DNA of 64,000 nt, from positions 6,777,169 to 6,841,168 of the forward strand of contig NZ_CP034783.1 in assembly GCF_006094435.1 (NCBI RefSeq), written 5' to 3'. The stretch is from Pseudomonas sp. MPC6 (GTDB lineage Bacteria; Pseudomonadota; Gammaproteobacteria; Pseudomonadales; Pseudomonadaceae). Below, piece by piece: positions 58,152 to 64,000 of this stretch; the first letter of the stretch is position 1; each line of letters starts with the position of its first letter. The translations under genes and the position numbers were made by a program. Under the pieces are notes generated by a model. That model was not told the origin of the DNA and did not search any database. It worked only from the letters and a program-made list of their open reading frames with translations.

Positions 58152-59366
58152 TTACTCCTTGGTGAGATCCACCAACGGCGTCTGCCGCACCTCGGTTTCC
58201 CGCCCATCCTGAATCTCGCTCACCCGCTTCAGCGCCTGATCCACAGCGCCCTTGTCCGCCAACAAGCTATAGCTGATCCGGAACTCCTTCTGCTCCTTCG
58301 GCCCAATCGTCGGCACCAGACCCAGTGGCCGTTGATACCGGCGGTTGTAGGAAAAGCTCGTTCCTGGCTCAAGACCCGTGACATAGCCCTGCCCTTGGGT
58401 ATCGGTGTTTTTCCACAGGGAGAACACAGGCAACGTTTGGGTATTGAAGCCGACCGAGACACCCAGGCTGCCCGCCTTGTTGTGCAGCACGGTCAGCGTA
58501 TCGCCCTTGGCGTCGGCATAGGGCACCACGTTGTAAACCGTTTCGTCGTAGACCTTGGTCGGTGCGCGGTAGGTTTGCCAGTCCGGCAGATCGCCTTTGG
58601 CCTTGTCGTTGAATGGCGATACCTGTTTCACCGGCGCGACAAAGCGGGCGCCCTGCTCGAGGAACGGGGTGCTGAAGTTGCTGTGGTAGAGCGCTTGGTA
58701 TTCTTTCGAATAGTCGCCGTTATTGCGCAGGGTATCGTTAAGGCTAAAGCTCGCACTGCCAGGTTCGGTAACCAATTCGGTCGCGACGGAGAAGTCGACT
58801 TTCTTGAACGCCTGCTCTTTCAGCTCGCCGCGCAGGCTGATGGCGTGCGGCGGTTTTTCGTCGATGTGCAGGGTGACTTTATTGGCCGGGATGTTGGCGG
58901 CGCGACCGTGCAGGGTCAACAGTTCGCCGTTGTCCATGCCGGGGTGGCCGACCCATTCGTAGCCGCAGCGGGTGACCAGTTCGTTGAAGCCTTCCAGCCA
59001 GCCCAGGCCGCCGCGACCGTTGAGTTCGATGAAGGATGGATTGACCACCTCCTTGACCGGCGAATCCCAGCCCATGCGCACATCGCCTACGGAGGCCTGC
59101 AGGACGTTCATCCCACGGGTCGGCACCACCGAGAGTTTCATGGTGCCGTTATCGATGTCGACGATGCTGACGCCTTCTTGCCGACCGCCGTGCAAGGTGC
59201 GCAGGGTAACGGAGAAGGGTTTATCGGTTTTCACGCCGAGTTGCTGACTGGTGATCTGCCAGTTCTGGGCGGCCTTGTCGGTATCGAGCAGGACGTAGTC
59301 CCAGGCCATGGCGTGGGAGGCGGCGGACAGTGCGCTGAGGGCAACGAAAAGTTTTAGCGGGGTCAT
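58152..59366 (-). CDS. DUF4432 family protein, periplasmic aldose epimerase-like
   Basis: A 404-residue protein with a Sec signal peptide (LFVALSALSAASHAMAWDYV) and a galactose-mutarotase-like DUF4432 fold: VVPTRGMNVLQASVGDVRMG, GGLGWLEGFNELVTRCGYEW, NGELLTLHGRAANIPANKVT. Related cytoplasmic members have been proposed to act on sugars; an exported version with an intact signal is less common and its substrate is unknown. GAAAGGCTCC lies before the ATG. It converges on comM (5-bp gap). Confidence 0.8.
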   Translation of the reverse strand: MTPLKLFVALSALSAASHAMAWDYVLLDTDKAAQNWQITSQQLGVKTDKPFSVTLRTLHGGRQEGVSIVDIDNGTMKLSVVPTRGMNVLQASVGDVRMGWDSPVKEVVNPSFIELNGRGGLGWLEGFNELVTRCGYEWVGHPGMDNGELLTLHGRAANIPANKVTLHIDEKPPHAISLRGELKEQAFKKVDFSVATELVTEPGSASFSLNDTLRNNGDYSKEYQALYHSNFSTPFLEQGARFVAPVKQVSPFNDKAKGDLPDWQTYRAPTKVYDETVYNVVPYADAKGDTLTVLHNKAGSLGVSVGFNTQTLPVFSLWKNTDTQGQGYVTGLEPGTSFSYNRRYQRPLGLVPTIGPKEQKEFRISYSLLADKGAVDQALKRVSEIQDGRETEVRQTPLVDLTKE

Positions 59367-59441
59367 GGCAGGAGCCTTTCTTGGAGTTGTGCCATTTTTA
59401 TAGACTTGCTGAAACGATTCATCAAGTCTTATAGATAAGGT

Positions 59442-60362
59442 TCAGCCCAGACGCTCGACGTCCGGCAGCTCCATCGCCCGCACTTCGCCCTGCAGGAAAT
59501 CGCTGAGCCGGCGCATACGCTCACCACCCGGTCGGGTTTTCGGCCAGACCAGGTAATATTTCTCACCACTGGCGACGGCCGTGGGCCACGGTAAACTCAG
59601 ACGTCCCTGTGCAACATCCTCCGCCACCATCAACAAATCCCCCATGGACACGCCGTACCCTCGGGCGGCAGCGATCATGCCCAGCTCCAGCGTGTCGAAC
59701 ACCTGCCCGCCCTTGAGCGACACCTGGTCGGCCAGGCCCATGCGCTCCAGCCAATTGCGCCAGTCACGACGATCCGGGGTCGGGTGCAGCAGTTCGGCAT
59801 TGGCCAGGCGCGCGAGGTCCCACGGTTGATCGTTCAGAAGATTCGGCGCGCCGACGGGAATCAGCTCTTCCGGAAACAGGAAACTGGCCTCCCAGTCTGG
59901 AGGAAAATTGCCGTTGCTGAGGATGACGGCGCAGTCGAACGGCTCATGATTGAAGTCCACCGAGTCGACGTCCATCCAGGCGCTGGTCAGTTGCACCTCG
60001 TTGCCCGGTTGCAGATGGCGGAAACGGCTGAGCCGCGCCAGCAGCCAACGCATCGTCAGGGTGGACGGCGCTTTCATGCGCAGGATGTCATCTTCGGCGC
60101 GCAACGTATTACAGGCTCGTTCCAGGGCCGTGAAGCCTTCGCGGATGCCGGGCAGGATCAGCCGCGCTGACTCGGTCAGTTGCAAATTGCGCCCGCTGCG
60201 GTGGAACAGCCGACAGGCGAAATGCTCTTCGAGCGTACGGATGTGCCGACTGACTGCACTCTGAGTGATCGACAATTCTTCGGCGGCGCGGGTGAATGAA
60301 CTGTGCCGCGCCGCTGCTTCGAATGCGCGAAGGGCATATAAGGGAGGAAGACGACGGGACAT
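59442..60362 (-). CDS. LysR-family transcriptional regulator (GcvA-like)
   Basis: A 306-residue LysR regulator with N-terminal helix-turn-helix RRLPPLYALRAFEAAARHSS and TRAAEELSITQSAVSRHIRT (recognition helix ~35-55) and a substrate-binding domain (DVDSVDFNHEPFDCAVILSN). The combination is like GcvA, which represses or activates glycine cleavage genes, but many such regulators exist. The ATG at 60362 is preferred over earlier in-frame starts because family similarity begins there. It is divergent from the MATE pump and may control it. Confidence 0.88.
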   Translation of the reverse strand: MSRRLPPLYALRAFEAAARHSSFTRAAEELSITQSAVSRHIRTLEEHFACRLFHRSGRNLQLTESARLILPGIREGFTALERACNTLRAEDDILRMKAPSTLTMRWLLARLSRFRHLQPGNEVQLTSAWMDVDSVDFNHEPFDCAVILSNGNFPPDWEASFLFPEELIPVGAPNLLNDQPWDLARLANAELLHPTPDRRDWRNWLERMGLADQVSLKGGQVFDTLELGMIAAARGYGVSMGDLLMVAEDVAQGRLSLPWPTAVASGEKYYLVWPKTRPGGERMRRLSDFLQGEVRAMELPDVERLG

Positions 60363-60520
60363 CAGGAAGACTCCTACAGCGTAATGAGATGAAGTTAACA
60401 GAAACTTCCTGGCATGAGTTTTAATCATGCCACCCATCCTTTTTATCCCTTTGTGAAATGCTCGCAAAGCGCCGAGAATCGACGCTCTCCTGCTAACTTT
60501 ATCGATCGAGCGTGATGACC

Positions 60521-61918
60521 ATGCAGCATCCAGCGCGCATTGAACTCTGGGCCATCCTGCGGCTGGCGGGGCCGTTGATTGCCTCGCAGTTGGCGCACAT
60601 GTTGATGGTCCTCACCGACACTTTGATGATGGCGCGCCTGAGTCCCGAGGCACTCGCCGGCGGCGGCCTTGGCGCGGCCAGTTATTCGTTCGTGTCGATC
60701 TTCTGCATCGGCGTCATTGCGGCGGTCGGCACCCTGGTAGCGATCCGTCAGGGTGCCGGCGACATCGTCGGTGCGGCGCGCCTGACCCAGGCCGGCTTGT
60801 GGCTGGCGTGGTTGATGGCGCTGGTGGCGGGTTTGGCGCTGTGGAACCTCAAACCGCTGCTGTTGCTGTTCGGCCAGACCGAAACCAACGTCGAGGCGGC
60901 CGGGCAGTTCCTGTTGATCCTGCCGTTCGCCCTGCCCGGCTATTTGAGCTTCATGGCCCTGCGCGGTTTCACCAGCGCCATCGGCCGCGCGACGCCGGTG
61001 ATGGTCATCAGCCTCGGCGGCACGGTGGCCAACTTCCTGCTCAATTATGCGTTGATCACCGGTATGTTCGGCTTGCCGAAAATGGGCCTGGTGGGCATCG
61101 GCCTGGTGACGGCGATCGTTGCCAACCTCATGGCGCTGGCGCTCGCGCTGCACATCCGTCGGCATCCGGCCTACGACGCTTATCCACTGCGCCAGGGCCT
61201 GTCGCGGCCCAACCGTCAGTATCTGAAGGAACTGTGGCGCCTCGGCCTGCCCATTGGCGGCACTTACGCGGTGGAAGTCGGGCTGTTTGCCTTCGCCGCG
61301 TTGTGCATGGGCACCATGGGCAGTACGCAGTTGGCGGCGCATCAGATCGCCCTGCAGATCGTCTCGGTGGCGTTCATGATTCCGGCGGGGCTCTCCTACG
61401 CGATCACCATGCGCATCGGCCAGCACTACGGTGCGGGGCAACTGTTGGGCGCACGGCTGGCCGGACGAGTCGGGATTGCTTTCGGGGCGGCCGCGATGCT
61501 GGGCTTTGCGATGGTCTTCTGGCTGCTGCCGAATCAGTTGATCGGCCTGTTCCTGGACCACAACGACCCGGCGTTCCGCGAGGTCATCAATCTGGCTGTG
61601 AGCCTGTTGGCGGTGGCGGCATGGTTCGAGCTGTTCGACGGCGTGCAAACCATTGCCATGGGCTGCATTCGCGGGCTCAAGGATGCCAAGACCACGTTCC
61701 TGGTCGGGTTGGGCTGCTATTGGCTGATCGGTGCGCCGGCCGCCTGGTGGATGGCGTTCCATTTGGATGGGGGACCGACCGGTGTCTGGTGGGGCCTGGC
61801 ACTGGGGCTGGCGTGCGCGGCGGTGAGCCTGACGCTGGCGTTTGAGTGGAAGATGAAGCGGATGATTCGGCGGGAGCCTTCGTCAGGGGCCAACTTCCAA
61901 ATCGCCCAGGCCGACTGA
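60521..61918 (+). CDS. MATE family multidrug efflux pump (NorM/PmpM-like)
   Basis: A 465-residue inner-membrane antiporter with 12 helices: LWAILRLAGPLIASQLAHML and VLTDTLMMARLSPEALAGGG in the first half, MGSTQLAAHQIALQIVSVAF in the second. It exports cationic drugs in exchange for Na+ or H+; P. aeruginosa PmpM is the likely homologue (H+-coupled). Three in-frame starts lie within nine bases (GTG 60512, ATG 60515, ATG 60521); I chose the last, which gives the family N-terminus (MQHPARIELW). A REP pair follows. Confidence 0.92.
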   Translation: MQHPARIELWAILRLAGPLIASQLAHMLMVLTDTLMMARLSPEALAGGGLGAASYSFVSIFCIGVIAAVGTLVAIRQGAGDIVGAARLTQAGLWLAWLMALVAGLALWNLKPLLLLFGQTETNVEAAGQFLLILPFALPGYLSFMALRGFTSAIGRATPVMVISLGGTVANFLLNYALITGMFGLPKMGLVGIGLVTAIVANLMALALALHIRRHPAYDAYPLRQGLSRPNRQYLKELWRLGLPIGGTYAVEVGLFAFAALCMGTMGSTQLAAHQIALQIVSVAFMIPAGLSYAITMRIGQHYGAGQLLGARLAGRVGIAFGAAAMLGFAMVFWLLPNQLIGLFLDHNDPAFREVINLAVSLLAVAAWFELFDGVQTIAMGCIRGLKDAKTTFLVGLGCYWLIGAPAAWWMAFHLDGGPTGVWWGLALGLACAAVSLTLAFEWKMKRMIRREPSSGANFQIAQAD

Positions 61919-61922
61919 GATC

Positions 61923-62017
61923 CCCTGTAGGAGCTGGCTTGCCAGCGAAGGCGGTGGGTCAGACGACCCATATGTTGAATGACACACCGCTTTCGCTGGC
62001 AAGCCAGCTCCTACAGG
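61923..62017. repeat. REP pair between MATE and EAL genes
   Basis: GTAGGAGCTGGCTTGCCAGC and inverted GCTGGCAAGCCAGCTCCTAC arms, nearly perfect, ~25-bp spacer plus extended pairing (GGCGGTGGGTC), between convergent genes. Confidence 0.88.
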
Positions 62018-62066
62018 AGTTGTGGCGGCCGTCGGACCGCCATGCCCCTCTGGGTTGCGGTGGCCG

Positions 62067-63740
62067 TCAGATCCCCACATCCATCATCGGCTGCTGACCG
62101 CTGCCAAAACTCAGATACTCAATCAACTCCGCCAACGGCAACGGTTTGCTGATCAGATACCCCTGCACCTGATTACACCCAAACCCGCGCAACAGACTCA
62201 ACTGCTCCGGCGTTTCCACCCCTTCGGCGACCACTTCAAGATTGAGGTTGTGAGCCAGGTTGATCATCGCATGCACCAGTTTGCGATTTTCTTCGCGCTG
62301 TTCCATGCCGCCGACAAAGCTCTTGTCGATCTTCAGCAAGGCAATCGGCAGGCTGTTGAGGTGCACGAACGAAGAGAATCCGGTGCCGAAGTCGTCCAGG
62401 GAGAAGCGTACGCCCAGGCGCCCCAGGGCATCCATGGTCTGTTTCACCAGATCGCTGCGGCGCATGACCGCGGTTTCGGTCAGTTCGAACTCCAGCCACT
62501 GCGCCTCGACGCCGCGCTCGGCAATCAGCCGGCTCAGGGTCGACAGCAATTGGCTGTCCTGAAACTGGCGGAACGACAGGTTGATCGCCATGTGCAACGC
62601 CGGCAAACCCCGTTCGCGCAGCGCCTGCATGTCCCGCAAGGCGCGGGAAATCACCCAGTAACCGAGGGGCACGATCAAACCGCTTTGCTCGGCCAGCGGC
62701 ACGAATTCGCTCGGTGGCAGCAAGCCGCGTTCCGCATGCCGCCAGCGCACCAGGGCTTCGAGGCCGACGATCTGCCCGTCCGCGAGGTTCAGTCGTGGTT
62801 GGTAGTGCAACTCCAGCTCATCGCGACGCAAGGCCCGGCGCAGCTCACTTTCGAGGTCAGCCATGCTGCGGGCATTGCGATTGATGCGCTCATTGAAGAT
62901 GTGAAAGGTGCAGCCCTGTGTGCTCTTGGCCTGCTGCATGGCAATGTGCGCGTGCCACATCAGCGGGTCGGCACCGGCCTGGGCCCGGGCATGGGCAATA
63001 CCGAGGCTGGAACCGATCAGCAGGCTTTCGCCGTCGATCCAATAGGGCTCGGCCAGCGCTTCGGTGATGCGTTCGGCCATCCACTCGGCGCGTTCGGGCG
63101 CGCGACGGGTGTCGATCAACAAGGCAAACTCATCGCTGCCCAACCGCGCCAGCTGATCGCCGGCTTCGAGTTGGCTTTTGAGCCGAGCGACCACTTGCAG
63201 GATCAATCGGTCACCGGCCTGATGACCGAGGGAGTCGTTGGCATGACGGAAGTTGTCGAGGTCGAGGTGGCCGAGCGCCAGGCCGCGGCCTTCGTTTTCC
63301 GCCAGGCGCGCTGCCAGCAAGGTCTGGAACCCCTGGCGATTGGCGATGCCGGTCAGCGGGTCTTGCTCGGCCAGGCGCTGCAGGGTGTTTTCCAGCAGGC
63401 CGCGCTCACGCACATGGCGCAGGCAACGGCGCAGCATGCCCGCATCCAGCAGATCGCGCACCAGCCAGTCGCTCACACCATCGGGCGGCGACAGCGGCTC
63501 ATGTTCGAGCAGCAATACCGTCGGCAGATTGCAACGACCCGGCAGCGGCGCAAGCGCCGGGATCGTCAATAACACCGCGCTGCGGTTGTCATCGAACAGA
63601 CGGCTGACCGACTCCCAGCTCGGCGCGCTGATCAGCACGGCCGAGCTCCCCATCGGAGCCAGACACTCGCGCAACAACGCCGCCCACTCCGGCTCTTCGG
63701 CCAGCAGCAGCAAACGCAAGGGTTCGACGGGCGTAGACAA
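62067..63740 (-). CDS. REC-like / GGDEF / EAL c-di-GMP protein (ProE-like)
   Basis: A 557-residue protein: an N-terminal receiver-like domain without obvious phosphorylation site (~1-120), a GGDEF domain (~125-285) and an EAL domain (~300-555). The GGDEF signature is GSDEF (201-205, G202 changed to S), so cyclase activity is doubtful, though GTP binding (NDSLGHQAGD) may persist. The EAL site looks complete: EAL in GLEALVRW (~328), NLSFRQF, ELTET, DDFGTGFS, KIDKSFV, EGVET. It should hydrolyse c-di-GMP. The position near comM, LysR and MATE genes matches P. aeruginosa PA5295 (ProE) from memory. Confidence 0.9.
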   Translation of the reverse strand: MSTPVEPLRLLLLAEEPEWAALLRECLAPMGSSAVLISAPSWESVSRLFDDNRSAVLLTIPALAPLPGRCNLPTVLLLEHEPLSPPDGVSDWLVRDLLDAGMLRRCLRHVRERGLLENTLQRLAEQDPLTGIANRQGFQTLLAARLAENEGRGLALGHLDLDNFRHANDSLGHQAGDRLILQVVARLKSQLEAGDQLARLGSDEFALLIDTRRAPERAEWMAERITEALAEPYWIDGESLLIGSSLGIAHARAQAGADPLMWHAHIAMQQAKSTQGCTFHIFNERINRNARSMADLESELRRALRRDELELHYQPRLNLADGQIVGLEALVRWRHAERGLLPPSEFVPLAEQSGLIVPLGYWVISRALRDMQALRERGLPALHMAINLSFRQFQDSQLLSTLSRLIAERGVEAQWLEFELTETAVMRRSDLVKQTMDALGRLGVRFSLDDFGTGFSSFVHLNSLPIALLKIDKSFVGGMEQREENRKLVHAMINLAHNLNLEVVAEGVETPEQLSLLRGFGCNQVQGYLISKPLPLAELIEYLSFGSGQQPMMDVGI

Positions 63741-64000
63741 GCTGGCTCCCCAGACTCTGCAATGATGTAGGCGGCGGGCATTATGCAGCGCCGGTCATCA
63801 ATGACCAAATGACATCGGTTGTTACGCAACCATGAACTCGAATGTCGAACCCTGGTCGCAAATTCACCGCGCATCCTGCGCGAAAGTAACAAAACCGGCA
63901 ATCGGCGAAAGCGCACTGCGTCACAAGTCGGAGAGAGCAGCACAATTCGCTGAGCCTGTTAAAATGCCGGCCCATTTCGCAAACGACTCCCTTATTTCGT
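63741..64000. other. Intergenic end of window
   Basis: A 260-bp region upstream of the EAL gene with no complete gene. The next gene expected from P. aeruginosa order is rep (helicase), which would start just outside the window; an AAGTCGGAGAGAG sequence at ~63926 and AT-rich DNA near the end could belong to its promoter. Confidence 0.5.

Noticed and set aside
62022..63572. 516-codon plus-strand frame opposite the GGDEF-EAL gene
   Set aside because: Antisense shadow of the EAL protein, which has complete motifs.

Overview
This window is a chromosomal segment of a Pseudomonas of the fluorescens group. The evidence is high-GC DNA, gene order that largely follows the P. aeruginosa chromosome (glpT, ubiD, rho, trxA, ppx/ppk, hemB, algP, algQ, dsbH, hemYXDC, algR, argH, cyaA, rnk, cyaY, lysA-dapF-xerC, sutA, glnK-amtB, ubiK, comM, a ProE-like EAL gene), and a dozen REP palindrome pairs of the GTAGGAGC/GTGGGAGC type typical of this group. 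About 60 protein genes are supported. No tRNA, rRNA, CRISPR array, insertion sequence or intact prophage was seen.

Layout. 1-8.2 kb: end of an ABC-2 permease, a FliL-like protein, a quinone oxidoreductase, a periplasmic TonB-C protein, glpT (with a GlpR-like operator), chaC, a PagP-like beta-barrel gene behind an AT-rich leader, and a coupled ferredoxin-reductase/ubiD pair. 8.3-10.2 kb: rho and trxA, each with a terminator. 10.3-14.1 kb: a GntR regulator divergent from a four-gene polar amino-acid ABC importer. 14.3-19.3 kb: ppx facing ppk and hemB. 19.5-29.4 kb: DedA, sterol desaturase, ElbB, a tandem REP array, YaiI, a cytochrome c-FTR1 fusion, a LysE exporter, a small MscS channel, an ABC-F protein and a TIGR02444 protein. 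29.4-39.8 kb: algP, an FKBP isomerase, algQ, dsbH, the heme genes hemY-hemX-hemD-hemC, algR and argH. The kinase gene algZ/fimS expected between algR and argH is reduced to a short 3' remnant. 39.9-50.6 kb: a GST, two small conserved proteins, cyaA, rnk, cyaY with a DUF1289 gene, then lptM-lysA-dapF-DUF484-xerC-HAD. 50.7-54.2 kb: sutA, yjbQ, glnK-amtB and ubiK. 54.2-56.65 kb: a small variable island between ubiK and comM. 56.65-63.7 kb: comM, a DUF4432 protein, a LysR regulator, a MATE pump and a REC/GGDEF/EAL protein.

How the genes work together. Most of the window is housekeeping: tetrapyrrole synthesis (hemB, hemC, hemD, hemX, hemY), polyphosphate turnover (ppk, ppx), lysine and peptidoglycan precursors (lysA, dapF), chromosome dimer resolution (xerC), ubiquinone synthesis (ubiD, ubiK), nitrogen sensing (glnK, amtB), and global transcription control (rho, algQ, sutA, algR, cyaA, rnk, algP).

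Most unusual parts. (1) The ubiK-comM island holds a Bro-N protein behind a structured leader, a HigA antitoxin with no HigB, an undescribed 56-residue basic protein with a strong ribosome binding site, and two copies of a 3'-end/terminator module that look like decayed gene cassettes. (2) The algZ deletion scar. (3) A 113-bp REP doublet tandemly repeated about six times, whose last copy supplies the stop codon of yaiI. (4) A plus-strand terminator with no gene in front of it, a possible small RNA, between dsbH and hemY.
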